This document shows, in pieces, positions 1 to 8,075 of a DNA stretch of 24,217 nucleotides. The DNA is from UBA5399 sp964592125 (GTDB taxonomy: Bacteria; Bacillota; Clostridia; Christensenellales; Christensenellaceae), in the NCBI GenBank assembly GCA_964592125.1, contig CAZQBV010000036.1:1-24217 (forward strand). Direction: 5' to 3'. The notes under the pieces were generated by a model. It did not search any database and was not told the origin of the DNA. It was given only the letters and a program-made list of their open reading frames with translations. Positions within the stretch are counted from its first letter, which is position 1; every line of letters starts with the position of its first letter. Position numbers and translations under genes: made by a program.

Positions 1-55
1 CGTATGGCAGTGATAGAAATATCGCTTTTGCGATATTTTTATCAGGGATCAGTAT
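1..55. repeat. 55-bp repeat, copy A (inverted partner at 21639-21693)
   Basis: These 55 bases are the exact reverse complement of 21639-21693. The copy lies just past the stop codon of the last gene of the left operon. It contains a long imperfect palindrome (12-43: 14-base arms with one mismatch around a TTTT loop, core ATCGC/GCGAT), so the transcript would form a stable hairpin. The run after the hairpin is not U-rich, so it looks more like a REP-type 3' stabiliser or weak terminator than a classical terminator. The copy may extend left of the window. Confidence 0.9.
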
Positions 56-58
56 AAT

Positions 59-1141
59 TTAGCGATATTGTTCCACTTGTTCCAGCATCCATTCCGCTTG
101 TGCTACTGTCATGGGGGCTGTCATCACATTAATTCCGCCAGAACCAAAGTGCCGAAACAACTGCACCGTTTCTTCCGCAGTTGCCTCCACCACTTGCAGC
201 GCTTTGCCACTGGATAGTATTTTCTCGTACAGGCTGTACCAGCACTGATTTCCGCCGGTTTCAATGCCTGCCTGCGGCGACCACTCTATGCCATTCAACG
301 TGGGAATAGCCAGCAGAGAATCCAAATGTACCATTGCCTGCGTGCCATCCAAATGGTACAGCGTATTTTCCATACGGTTGCATATATTGGTTAAGTAGGG
401 CAATTCAAACTCTTGAAACATGGCAGGCGAGATCAATGCGGAAACATCGCATTGCACTTGCGTGGTTTTGCCCTGCCCCCACAGCGAAAAATAACCAAAC
501 ACCATGCTGCCATCCTCTCGTTTTATCTGCTGGTAAATTAAGTCAAACGCCTGAAAGTAGGCCTGCTGAATTTGCTGCAACTTTTCATGCACCCAGCTGG
601 GGCGGCTGGCCAAATCCATTAGCAACGCCTCTGCACCACGTATTTGATACAGGCAGTCCAGTCCTGGCGACATTGCAGTAGAGCCAATAAAAACGCGTTC
701 CTCATATTGTTTCAATTCCGCTAGAATGGCCATATTTTTCTGCCACCAAATGGCATTTGGATCAAAAACAAGCGCCTCGTCCATTCGGCTATCCTCCATA
801 AAAGGATAGTACCAAACTGTGTCTGCCCCAAATTCCACCCGACAACCCAGATAGGCCGCAAGCGAAATGGTGCCATAGTCGGACATGGCCAGCGGAAGCG
901 TGTCGCCCATTCGCACAGTGTTGTCAATTCGCGCTAGGTTTTCTGCAGCGTTAAATTTTGCATCTGTATGATATTTTTTGTAATATTCCGGGCTGCTTTG
1001 CGCCGCTTTCCAGTTGGTATTGTCGTATTCGTCCGCAGCGCTTTGTTCTGTTATGTTTATGTTTAGCACACTGCCCTTTGCCTGCCACCATGCATCGTAA
1101 TGCTGACGAACATGCCCATATTTTTGTGAAAGGTTCATCAT
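59..1141 (-). CDS. UroD/MtaA-superfamily protein U1 (HLDG subtype)
   Basis: A 360-residue protein of the uroporphyrinogen-decarboxylase-like TIM-barrel superfamily, recognised from overall composition, length and the C-terminal strand motif H263-L-D265-G266. That motif occupies the place where methyltransferase members (MtaA, CmuA) have a zinc-binding H-x-C; here Asp replaces the Cys. A W-S-P-Q-A-G segment follows, as I recall from uncharacterised gut-bacterial homologues. True UroD is a haem enzyme, but no haem gene is near and this is the last gene of a sugar-transport operon, 26 bases after rbsD. The start is the first of two adjacent ATGs, 5 bases after GGAGG (1147-1151); upstream extension of the frame would run into rbsD and is not supported. 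A catabolic role on the imported sugar is inference; the reaction is unknown. Confidence 0.85.
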   Translation of the reverse strand: MMNLSQKYGHVRQHYDAWWQAKGSVLNINITEQSAADEYDNTNWKAAQSSPEYYKKYHTDAKFNAAENLARIDNTVRMGDTLPLAMSDYGTISLAAYLGCRVEFGADTVWYYPFMEDSRMDEALVFDPNAIWWQKNMAILAELKQYEERVFIGSTAMSPGLDCLYQIRGAEALLMDLASRPSWVHEKLQQIQQAYFQAFDLIYQQIKREDGSMVFGYFSLWGQGKTTQVQCDVSALISPAMFQEFELPYLTNICNRMENTLYHLDGTQAMVHLDSLLAIPTLNGIEWSPQAGIETGGNQCWYSLYEKILSSGKALQVVEATAEETVQLFRHFGSGGINVMTAPMTVAQAEWMLEQVEQYR

Positions 1142-1167
1142 TTGTACCTCCAGAAATATACGATTTG

Positions 1168-1563
1168 CTAAAAAGCAACACCTGCATGCAATATGATGTT
1201 TGCATAACTTTTGCATTCGCCCGTTCGTACTACAGCTACACAGTTTTTTGTTCTGTCCTTAAACTGTGCATGAGGAACAAGGTTTTTTTCTACACCCTCA
1301 AAACGCTTGTTTATTTCATTCAGCAAGGCGGGGTTTTGTGTTTCTATTTCAGCAGCTACAGTAATTTCTTCTACAGCCAGTTCACTTAAAACGGCTTCCA
1401 GCACCTCCAAAAAAGCGGGAATGCCCCGAACAATAGCAAGGTCGATACGCTGCACCCCTTGGGGAACCGGCAGCCCTGCATCACCAATGCATATGGTATC
1501 GGTATGCCCCATTTTAGATATAATATAAGATAATTCTGAATTCAATAATTGCGTCTTTTTCAT
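1168..1563 (-). CDS. rbsD: RbsD-type D-ribose pyranase (sugar mutarotase)
   Basis: A 131-residue protein matching RbsD from end to end. The family interconverts the pyranose and furanose forms of ribose-like sugars so that the kinase receives the right form. The N-terminal G19-H20-T21-D22 motif carries the family catalytic His20, followed by GDAGLPVP. The C-terminus has TGE and the YANIILHAGV block that closes the RbsD fold. FucU is the close alternative, but the length and C-terminal block fit RbsD better. The ATG at 1563 is chosen because the family N-terminus (MKKTQLLN) begins there; its Shine-Dalgarno is weak (AAGG about 12 bases upstream). It sits between two UroD-family genes downstream of the transporter, which points to a furanose/pyranose pentose or similar sugar as substrate. 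Confidence 0.93.
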   Translation of the reverse strand: MKKTQLLNSELSYIISKMGHTDTICIGDAGLPVPQGVQRIDLAIVRGIPAFLEVLEAVLSELAVEEITVAAEIETQNPALLNEINKRFEGVEKNLVPHAQFKDRTKNCVAVVRTGECKSYANIILHAGVAF

Positions 1564-1585
1564 GTTTGCTATATGCCTTAGCCGC

Positions 1586-1625
1586 GGTGGTTTTTCATTG
1601 GCATTGCTACATGCCCGTAGCCACC
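1586..1625 (-). other. Intercistronic hairpin between U2 and rbsD
   Basis: The gap between the U2 stop (1659) and rbsD ATG (1563) contains nested short arms: GGTGG (1586-1590) with CCACC (1621-1625), and GGCAT (1600-1604) with ATGCC (1611-1615). It would fold just upstream of the weakly initiated rbsD and could affect mRNA stability or rbsD translation. The arms are short, so this is tentative. Confidence 0.3.
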
Positions 1626-1658
1626 TGTTGCCAAATCCCTTCTTAATACTTATTGTGT

Positions 1659-2927
1659 TTATTGATAGTCTAGCGCCAGCTCCATTGCTATGTCTGTCCA
1701 GCGCGCCACGCGCTCTGCATGCCCAAACAGCGTAATATTGTCGCGCAGGCAGCAAACCACATGGCAATCCTTGGTTTTCTCGAAACCGGTTTTCAGCTGC
1801 TGGCGAATCTCTTCTTCATGATAGGTAGCAATTACAGAGCAATTGGGCTTCCACGAAAATACATATTTGTCCTGTATGTTATCTGCCGCGATGTCCAAAT
1901 CTGCAACGTGACTAACAGAAACCTCCCTTAAATTGTGAAAGGTTTCAAAGATCTGTTGCCATTTTTTATCGTTAGATTCGCAGCATCCATAAGAAAGCAA
2001 TCCAAAATCATCGGTTAGCCTTTTTTGATAGGGCAGCACAAACTCACTGTGCATCTGGGGCGATACTTCCGAAAATTCCTGTGCCATAGAGTAGCCCCAC
2101 AAATCGCGGTAGCGCACCGTTCCATCAAAATCCTTCTGCGGCAATTCCTTGGAAATGGAAAGCCCATTGGAACCCAGCGGTGTGTTTGCACCGCGCACGT
2201 AGCTCATATTGTTCAACCGCAGCCATCCCTGTTCCTGTATGGTTTGCTTGTACTGTGCAATGCCCTGCGTAATCAGTTCCATGGCATCGTGCACAAACTG
2301 CGGCTCGGCCAGCATATCTAAAAACAGATGCTCCATCCCCCGCAGCTCACACAGTATATCTATTGCACTGTAGCCCCAGCCTTTCACATAGCTATCGGTA
2401 TCCGAAGTGGTGGGCAAGCCTTGCTTTACCTGCAAAATATCGCCAAACATATCTTGCAACAGCTCATATTGCCGCTGGCTTTTCTTTTCGTCCACCTCCA
2501 CCAGTTTGGGCTTTTGTATCTTATTTAAATCACTATATTCTAGAATCACGGGGTGAAAACTTTCGGCTTTGTACCGATTCCCAGAATAAGGGCGCCGCCT
2601 TCCATTATACCAGTCGGAAAACCGATACACAAATGGAGCGTACAAAACAGGCTCCAAAACTTCATCATCGTGCAAATACTTTGCACGGTAAAGCTGGCGC
2701 AGTATAAACAGCTCGTATTCCCGCAAAAACGGGTCTTCTGTGCGGCAGTCCTCGTAGGTTATCAGTTCTTCCCACGCCTCGCTTGGCAAAGTGCATAGGA
2801 TAAGTGGGCGTGTTTTCTTCAGTGCATTTTTGCTGGCCCAAAGTTCTTTCACCTTTGCCCACTTGTCGTGAGAGGCAGCGTCCTTTAGCTGTCTTGCAAT
2901 TTCTCTCAGATGGCTTCGCGTATCCAT
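1659..2927 (-). CDS. UroD-superfamily protein U2 (YGCCE subtype)
   Basis: A 422-residue protein resembling uncharacterised UroD-family proteins of Clostridia. In place of the H-x-C metal motif it has Y313-G-C315-C316-E317, followed by a conserved-looking stretch (LREVSVS, then KYVFSWKPN). The long N-terminal helical extension and the paired Cys make it a different subfamily from U1, U3, U4 and U5. The start is supported by AGGAAGGG about 6 bases before ATG. It is the fourth gene of the minus-strand transporter operon, after the ATPase and before rbsD, separated from the ATPase by a 145-base gap with a large dyad. Adjacent Cys residues could bind metal or act as a thiol pair, which cannot be decided from sequence. 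Haem synthesis is unlikely from context. Confidence 0.82.
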   Translation of the reverse strand: MDTRSHLREIARQLKDAASHDKWAKVKELWASKNALKKTRPLILCTLPSEAWEELITYEDCRTEDPFLREYELFILRQLYRAKYLHDDEVLEPVLYAPFVYRFSDWYNGRRRPYSGNRYKAESFHPVILEYSDLNKIQKPKLVEVDEKKSQRQYELLQDMFGDILQVKQGLPTTSDTDSYVKGWGYSAIDILCELRGMEHLFLDMLAEPQFVHDAMELITQGIAQYKQTIQEQGWLRLNNMSYVRGANTPLGSNGLSISKELPQKDFDGTVRYRDLWGYSMAQEFSEVSPQMHSEFVLPYQKRLTDDFGLLSYGCCESNDKKWQQIFETFHNLREVSVSHVADLDIAADNIQDKYVFSWKPNCSVIATYHEEEIRQQLKTGFEKTKDCHVVCCLRDNITLFGHAERVARWTDIAMELALDYQ

Positions 2928-2955
2928 AGATTCCCTTCCTGCTATACCATGCCAT

Positions 2956-3026
2956 AATCAAAAACATGCATACTTCAGAGTAGCCGATCTTCCACCAACG
3001 GTGGAATTCGCCTTATGTTTTTGATT
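2956..3026. repeat. Large dyad with nested hairpin between ATPase and U2
   Basis: Perfect 12-base arms (2956-2967 and 3015-3026, AATCAAAAACAT and its complement) enclose a second perfect 7-base hairpin with a three-base loop (2990-3006, TTCCACC/GGTGGAA). A short GCGCC/GGCGC hairpin follows on the plus side at about 3029-3041. The structure occupies the only sizeable gap after the transporter genes, so it may be a partial transcription barrier or an mRNA processing/stability element separating transport from enzyme expression. It could also be a small palindromic insertion. Confidence 0.65.
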
Positions 3027-3072
3027 CGCGCCGTAGGCGCGGGCGCAAAACAATTTCTATCAGAACTTGGTA

Positions 3073-4566
3073 TTATCCCACAATAGCCGCCGCATAGCGC
3101 ATAACAGCTTGCTCCGATGCTTCTTCCCTTGTCAGTTCGCCAGTTACCTTGCCCTCGTGCATCACCACCAGCCTATCGCACAGCAGCAAAAGTTCGGGCA
3201 GTTCCGAGCTTACCACAATAATACCAATGCCCTGCTTTGCTATATCCCTCAATATTTTATAAACATCCGCTTTGGCACCCACATCTATCCCCCGCGTGGG
3301 TTCGTCACAAAGCAATATTTTGGGATGATTGCTAATCCATCTGGCAATTACCACCTTTTGCTGGTTTCCGCCAGACAGCGACATAACAGAATGATTCACA
3401 TCGCCTGCTTTAATTCTATATTTTTCCATCATTTCATCCATCAGTTTGGATGCTTCTTGATTGTTTACCAGCAGCCCCTTTACCACCTCGTTCAAAACCA
3501 CCAGTTGGGCATTTTGCTTGATAGACATTTCGGGAATCAGCGCATCGTCGCGTCGGTTTTCGGGAATTAAGCTAATGCCATGTTTTATGGCGTCTGCCGG
3601 TTTTTTTATATTGATTTTTTTACCTTCAATTTCTATACTGCCACTATCCAGCTTTGTATCGCCAAACAACGCCATCAGCACTTCTGTTCTGCCCGCGCCC
3701 ACAAACCCGCCAAAGCCCAAAATTTCGCCTTTGTGCAACTGAAACGAAACATTGCTGAACTTTCCGGTTTGGCACAAATTCTCGGCCTTCAAAAGCACTT
3801 CCTTGGTTGCACAGCAGGGTACATTCTCCTCTGCAATTAGCTCTCTGCCTACCATCATGGTAACCAACTGGTCAATCGTAACATCGGATACTTTTTTTGT
3901 ATCAATATAGTGCCCATCCCGCAACACCGTTATGCTGTCGCCCAGCTCCATAATTTCCTCCAGCCGGTGGCTAACATAAATAATGGTGGTGCCCCGTTCC
4001 ACTTTCAGCTTCTGCACAATTTCAAACATCACATCGCGCTGGTCATTGGTAAGCGAGGCTGTGGGCTCGTCCAAAATGAGTATTTGCGGCTCGAAGTAAA
4101 CTGCTTTGGCTATTTGTATAATAGATTGCTCCGCTATGCTTAGCGTTTCCACCAACTGACCCGGGTGCAGTTTCAGCCGGAACATATCCAGCAACTCCTG
4201 TGTTTTTTCCCTCATATAGGCTTCGTTGATAAAAAGACCCTTCATGCTTTCCGGAGAACCCATAAAAATATTGTGAGCTATAGACATATTCATGCACAGC
4301 GGCACCTCTTGATGCACCACCTGAAAACCCAAATGCTCGGATTTGGGCACGCTGCTAATTTTTTGTTGCTTGCCATGCACCCACACCGCGCCGCTGGTGG
4401 GGGTAATTACACCACCGCATATATTAATCAGTGTGGATTTCCCCGAACCATTTTCGCCACACAGGCAATGCACTTCACCCTTTTGTATGGCAAAGGACAC
4501 ATCGTTTAGCGCTGTGGTTCCGCCAAATTTCTTTGTTATATTTTTAAATTCAATCAAAGGCTGCAT
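3073..4566 (-). CDS. Sugar ABC transporter ATPase, double-domain (RbsA/MglA type)
   Basis: A 497-residue cytoplasmic ATPase with two fused nucleotide-binding domains, as in RbsA, MglA and XylG. Domain 1 has Walker A G37-ENGSGKS-T45, an altered signature (LSIAEQ) and Walker B ILILDEP. Domain 2 has the degenerate Walker A typical of this family (GAGRTE), a full LSGGNQQ signature and Walker B ILLCDEP followed by TRGIDVG. Length is normal. The ATG at 4566 is preceded by GAGGTGA; an upstream extension of the frame lies inside the permease gene and is rejected. The permease stop (4577) is 10 bases upstream, so the two are co-translated. Substrate is not readable from the ATPase; context suggests a pentose or related sugar. 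Confidence 0.95.
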   Translation of the reverse strand: MQPLIEFKNITKKFGGTTALNDVSFAIQKGEVHCLCGENGSGKSTLINICGGVITPTSGAVWVHGKQQKISSVPKSEHLGFQVVHQEVPLCMNMSIAHNIFMGSPESMKGLFINEAYMREKTQELLDMFRLKLHPGQLVETLSIAEQSIIQIAKAVYFEPQILILDEPTASLTNDQRDVMFEIVQKLKVERGTTIIYVSHRLEEIMELGDSITVLRDGHYIDTKKVSDVTIDQLVTMMVGRELIAEENVPCCATKEVLLKAENLCQTGKFSNVSFQLHKGEILGFGGFVGAGRTEVLMALFGDTKLDSGSIEIEGKKINIKKPADAIKHGISLIPENRRDDALIPEMSIKQNAQLVVLNEVVKGLLVNNQEASKLMDEMMEKYRIKAGDVNHSVMSLSGGNQQKVVIARWISNHPKILLCDEPTRGIDVGAKADVYKILRDIAKQGIGIIVVSSELPELLLLCDRLVVMHEGKVTGELTREEASEQAVMRYAAAIVG

Positions 4567-4576
4567 ATAGGTCACC

Positions 4577-5560
4577 TCACTTGTTTTTTCCGGACTGTGT
4601 AATCCATGTGTCCAGCAACACTGCCAGCAAAATAACCACGCCAATAAAACCAGACTGCCAGAATGCCGGCACACTTAGCAGCACCATGCCATTTTTTATA
4701 ACACTCATAATCACTGCGCCAATTAAAGTGCCCAATATGCTGCCACGCCCACCATTCAGCGCCGCACCACCCAGAATAACAGCAGCAATTACATCCATCT
4801 CTCTGCCAACCCCGGCGGTTGTGGGAACAGATTTTAAATATGCAATACTAATCATTCCTGCAAATGCGCTCATGGCACCGGATATCATAAAGCAAATTGT
4901 TTTTACCCTGTCGGTATTAATGCCCCCCAGCATAGCAGCACGTTTGTTGCCGCCCGTTGCATAGGTATCGAAACCAAACTTTGTTTTTTTCAGCACCACA
5001 ATGGCCACAGCATACATAATAGCCATTACAATTACCTGCACAGGAATGGGGCCAATGCTGCCGCCCATTTGAAATACCCAGCTATTCAAGCTTTCCGCAG
5101 GGAAAGCGCTGATGCTTTTTCCATCCGAAATACCATATGCCACACTGCGCAAAAGCTGCATGGTACCCAGCGTTACAATGAATGCGGGCATGCGTGCCTT
5201 TGTGGAAAGGAAGCCATTTGCAAAGCCAATGCCCACGCCCATTCCAATGGAGGCCAAAAATGCCAGTGTGGGGTTTGCGCCGCTTTTCAGTATCATTGCG
5301 GCCAGCATTGCCGTTGCGCCAAAAATAGAACCAACGGACAAATCAATTTCCGCCGCCACAATCACAAATGTCATACCAATTGCCATAACAGCAATTTCCA
5401 CCGTTTGCCGCACAACGTTTATAATATTTAGGGGGTTTAGAAAGGTTGGCGTTGCCACAGACAAAATGATAATAATGCCTACCAAAACCATTAGAACGCC
5501 AAACTCACGAAACATCCTTACTTTTTTCTTTTCGTGCATCTGTAAACCTTTTTCCATCAT
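4577..5560 (-). CDS. Sugar ABC transporter permease (RbsC type)
   Basis: A 327-residue, highly hydrophobic membrane protein of the RbsC/AraH/XylH family. The diagnostic EIDLSVGS block, which follows GMTFVIVAA, is the family signature after the second membrane segment. A long Gly/Ala-rich helix region and the conserved AAVILGGAAL-NGGRGS block lie near the C-terminus. About 8-10 membrane segments are expected; the charged N-terminus (EKKKVR) should be cytoplasmic. Two adjacent ATGs (5560, 5557) follow GAGGTG; the second has the more usual spacing. It lies 67 bases after the binding-protein gene and 10 bases before the ATPase gene. It forms the homodimeric pore of the importer. Confidence 0.95.
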   Translation of the reverse strand: MMEKGLQMHEKKKVRMFREFGVLMVLVGIIIILSVATPTFLNPLNIINVVRQTVEIAVMAIGMTFVIVAAEIDLSVGSIFGATAMLAAMILKSGANPTLAFLASIGMGVGIGFANGFLSTKARMPAFIVTLGTMQLLRSVAYGISDGKSISAFPAESLNSWVFQMGGSIGPIPVQVIVMAIMYAVAIVVLKKTKFGFDTYATGGNKRAAMLGGINTDRVKTICFMISGAMSAFAGMISIAYLKSVPTTAGVGREMDVIAAVILGGAALNGGRGSILGTLIGAVIMSVIKNGMVLLSVPAFWQSGFIGVVILLAVLLDTWITQSGKNK

Positions 5561-5627
5561 TTACACCTCATAATAGATGATGGGAGCCGACCACCGGCCG
5601 ACCCCTCATCCCAATCTGTTTTGTTTT

Positions 5628-6728
5628 TTATTCGGGCTTCTGCGCGTCTACATTGTCCTTTGTAACAAGCAAAGCGCCTGTGTTCATATCCAGCGGTGCA
5701 TACCCATAGGCCTTTGTTAGGAACATTTGTACCATGGGGTAGTAGCCTTGCAGGAAGGGGTTTTGGCCAACTGTAAGCTGCATTGCATTGTTCTTGATAT
5801 GCTCCAGAGTTCCCTCTGTCAGGTCGAAACCTGCGCCATACACTTTGCCTTCCAAGCCCTGAGAGGCAATAAAGGTACCAATTGCTTCGCTGTATACATC
5901 CACTCCCAAGAAAGCTGTTACCTCTGGGTTTGCAATGTAGGCATTTTCAATTACGCCCACTGCGCCTGTTAGGTCTGTACCAATATCTACAGTTTCCACA
6001 TATTCAATGTTGGGGTATTCCGCCAATGCACGTTGAATGCCTGCTTCCCTAGCCATCAGTGCCGTATTGGTAGGCGCACAGTTGGCAATGATAAACTTAC
6101 CTTCGCCCGCCATTACTTCGCCAAACATATGCTTGCCCAGCATAAAGCCTGCTTCCTCATTGTCCTGACCGATAAACGCTTCTCTGCCACTGTTTGGGGC
6201 ATCCTGATTGATGCCAACAACAGCAATGCCTGCGTCTTTTGCTTTTTGAATCACATCGTTAAAGCCTTCTTCGTCCCATGTTACGGTAGCAATGCCATCG
6301 TAACCTGCCGCAATACAAGATTCAATCATGTTTACCTGCTCTGTAAGCTGGTTGGGTGTAGCCGGTGCCATTACATCCACTGTAATGCCCAAATCCTTAC
6401 CTGCCTGCATAGCGCCCTCTTGTATTTTTGCAAAGAACGAGCTGTTCAGCGCATGCAGCACCAATGCCAGTTTTACATCCTTGCTGCCTTCTACCGAGGT
6501 AGCGCCATCGCCTGCGGGTTCTGCCGCCGCTGCTGGGTCTGCCGCTGCTGGGTCTGCCGCTGCGGGTTCTGCTGCTGCGGGCTCTGCCGCCGCCGGATCT
6601 GCTGCTGCGGGTTCTGCCGCCGCTGCTGGGTCTGCCGCTGCTGCGGGTGCGGGTGCATTTGCACAGCCTGCCAACATCATAGAGCAAGCCATAACAACCA
6701 CCAGTGCCAAAAGTACTACTTTCTTCAT
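5628..6728 (-). CDS. Sugar-binding lipoprotein of ABC transporter (RbsB-like)
   Basis: A 366-residue extracellular lipoprotein. A signal peptide with lipobox L-A-G-C22 gives a lipidated Cys at the new N-terminus. Residues 27-72 are a low-complexity linker of pentapeptide-like units built from Ala, Pro, Asp and Glu, which tethers the domain away from the membrane. From about residue 83 the protein has the periplasmic-binding type-1 fold (LALVLHALNSSFF, NQLTEQVNMIESCIAAGYDGI), the RbsB/sugar-binding class. It captures the sugar for the downstream permease and ATPase. GAGGAGG lies 6-7 bases before the ATG. It is the first gene of the transporter operon, with a palindromic LacI-type operator about 85 bases upstream. 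The ligand cannot be named. Confidence 0.95.
   Translation of the reverse strand: MKKVVLLALVVVMACSMMLAGCANAPAPAAAADPAAAAEPAAADPAAAEPAAAEPAAADPAAADPAAAAEPAGDGATSVEGSKDVKLALVLHALNSSFFAKIQEGAMQAGKDLGITVDVMAPATPNQLTEQVNMIESCIAAGYDGIATVTWDEEGFNDVIQKAKDAGIAVVGINQDAPNSGREAFIGQDNEEAGFMLGKHMFGEVMAGEGKFIIANCAPTNTALMAREAGIQRALAEYPNIEYVETVDIGTDLTGAVGVIENAYIANPEVTAFLGVDVYSEAIGTFIASQGLEGKVYGAGFDLTEGTLEHIKNNAMQLTVGQNPFLQGYYPMVQMFLTKAYGYAPLDMNTGALLVTKDNVDAQKPE
6515..6648. repeat. Degenerate 15-bp coding repeats (lipoprotein linker)
   Basis: Imperfect 15-base units encode alternating ADPAA and AEPAA pentapeptides in the linker of the first binding protein. The DNA is distinctly more GC-rich than its surroundings and is prone to slippage, so linker length probably varies between strains. 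Confidence 0.75.
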
Positions 6729-6761
6729 TTTACATCCTCCTCATTTTTGTGCATTATTTTG

Positions 6762-6780
6762 TTTTGGATTGTATCCAAAA
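6762..6780. promoter_or_regulatory. Perfect palindrome in leader of the binding-protein gene
   Basis: TTTTGGAT and ATCCAAAA flank a three-base centre, 34-52 bases before the binding-protein ATG. It could be an mRNA 5' stabilising hairpin or a second regulator site. Its sequence is unlike the LacI-type palindrome at 6811-6822. Confidence 0.45.
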
Positions 6781-6810
6781 TTTGATTTCACTCTCAGAAA
6801 AATATTTTGT

Positions 6811-6822
6811 TCAAACGTTTGA
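6811..6822. promoter_or_regulatory. Putative LacI-family operator O2
   Basis: A perfect 12-bp palindrome, TCAAACGTTTGA, with the central CG typical of LacI-family operators. It lies between the lacI-like gene (stop 6875) and the binding-protein gene (start 6728). A near-identical site is at 7980-7991 upstream of the repressor gene, which supports a shared regulator. No convincing -35/-10 pair could be assigned for this operon, so its position relative to the promoter is unknown. Confidence 0.6.
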
Positions 6823-6874
6823 CTAAAACGGTGCAAAATGTATACTTTGTACAATTTATACAACGCTTAGTTCA

Positions 6875-7873
6875 CTATACTGTTTCTCGTTGGATGAATG
6901 CGGGCTCCAGTACAATAGACTTTTCTGTTTGATCCAGTGGTTCTTTCATAATCATTTTAAGCAACAACTGCGTGGCGCGTTTCCCCATTTCGTATTGTGG
7001 CTGCTGCACTGTGGTAAGCGCAGGAACAAAGAATTTTGCAATGGGTATATCGTCATAGCCCACCACAGCAATGTCGTTTGGTATGCTGTAGTTTCTTTCC
7101 ACCAGTGCTCTCATAGCACCCAGCGCCAGCATATCATTCACGCCAAAAATGGATTTGAAGTTCACCCCTCGCCGAAACAATTCCGAAACGGCTTTATATC
7201 CCTCGTCATGGGTTCCAAATTCTGTTACCACCACCAGGCTTTCATCATAAGGCACGTTGTGCTTTTCCAGCACCTTCCTGTAGCCAAACATTCTATCGAA
7301 AAATGTGGTAATTAATGTGGAGTAGGTAATAATAGCTATGGGCAATTTTTCTTTTTGTATCAAATACTCTGTAGCCAGCTCTCCGCCCTTCACATTGTCT
7401 ACATAAATAGAACCATCGCCACTGCCCGCAGAGCGGTCTAACGTTACAACTGGTATATCTAAATCTCGCAAATGCAGGGAAGGGTTTTTGCCCGTACCCG
7501 CAAAAATCAACCCATCTATTCTTTGGCTTAAAAGACTGTTTAAATTCTTTAGCTCCCGCTCTTCAGAGTTGATCGCATCACAAAGGATTACGTTGTATTG
7601 ATAATTTTGAGCTGTATTTTCTATTGCCCGTATAATATCTATAAAAAACAGGTCGCTTAGGTTGTTTATCATAACGCCAATGGTATTGCTTTGGCTGGTT
7701 TTTAGGCTACGCGCTGCACGGTTTGGCGAATAATTCAGCTCGGCTACTGCCTTGTAAATTTTTGCACATGTTTCTTCCTTCACTTTCTTTTTTCCATTCA
7801 ACACATAGGACACTGTGCTGGCAGAAACACCGGCTCTTTTGGCAACATCTTTTAGGGTAACCATTGTTTGCAT
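6875..7873 (-). CDS. LacI/GalR-family transcriptional repressor
   Basis: A 332-residue regulator. Residues 4-25 are the LacI helix-turn-helix (TLKDVAKRAGVSASTVSYVLNG), followed by the hinge (YSPNRAARSLKT) and a sugar-binding core of the periplasmic-binding fold (IGVMINN, DGLIFAG, VVGYDDIP). The length is normal. Either ATG 7873 or 7864 may be used; neither has a strong Shine-Dalgarno, so expression may be low. It lies directly upstream of the transporter operon in the same direction. Two matching palindromes, one upstream of this gene and one upstream of the transporter, suggest autoregulation plus control of the transporter, with the imported sugar or its phosphate as inducer (inference). 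Confidence 0.93.
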   Translation of the reverse strand: MQTMVTLKDVAKRAGVSASTVSYVLNGKKKVKEETCAKIYKAVAELNYSPNRAARSLKTSQSNTIGVMINNLSDLFFIDIIRAIENTAQNYQYNVILCDAINSEERELKNLNSLLSQRIDGLIFAGTGKNPSLHLRDLDIPVVTLDRSAGSGDGSIYVDNVKGGELATEYLIQKEKLPIAIITYSTLITTFFDRMFGYRKVLEKHNVPYDESLVVVTEFGTHDEGYKAVSELFRRGVNFKSIFGVNDMLALGAMRALVERNYSIPNDIAVVGYDDIPIAKFFVPALTTVQQPQYEMGKRATQLLLKMIMKEPLDQTEKSIVLEPAFIQRETV

Positions 7874-7979
7874 ATACTTTCTCTTGGCTTTTTTACTGTC
7901 TTTTGCGCTGTTCGCTGTTTTGTTCTAGTTTGTTTTCATTTGAAGATTACTATTAAGCTATCATAAATATTTCATCAAG

Positions 7980-7991
7980 TCAATCGTTTGA
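7980..7991. promoter_or_regulatory. Putative LacI-family operator O1 (repressor promoter region)
   Basis: TCAATCGTTTGA differs from the perfect palindrome at 6811-6822 at one position. It lies about 107 bases before the repressor ATG. On the minus strand its 3' arm runs into TTGACT, a possible -35 element, so binding would block transcription of the repressor gene. A confident -10 was not found. Confidence 0.5.
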
Positions 7992-8028
7992 ATAAACCCC
8001 AAAAAAATATTTGACACAAGCTTTATGC

Positions 8029-8067
8029 CCAGATAGAAAAGTTGCGCTTGCAGCCTTTTCTATCTGG
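8029..8067. terminator. 13-bp perfect stem-loop after the ribokinase gene
   Basis: Perfect 13-base arms (8029-8041, CCAGATAGAAAAG, and 8055-8067) surround a 13-base loop, starting 8 bases after the ribokinase stop. There is no U-run after it on the minus strand, so it may stabilise or weakly terminate the U3-ribokinase message. The arm motif GATAGAAA resembles the arms of the 55-bp repeat and a segment at about 24138, suggesting a small dispersed palindrome family. Confidence 0.6.
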
Positions 8068-8075
8068 AAATGATA

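Noticed and set aside
5571..5627. Terminator between binding protein 1 and its permease
   Set aside because: The GC-rich dyad there pairs poorly and has no U-run; I could not support a defined hairpin.
6328..6822. Long plus-strand open frame rich in Ala/Gly/Ser opposite binding protein 1
   Set aside because: It is an antisense shadow of the Ala/Pro-repeat linker, with no ribosome binding site or domain.
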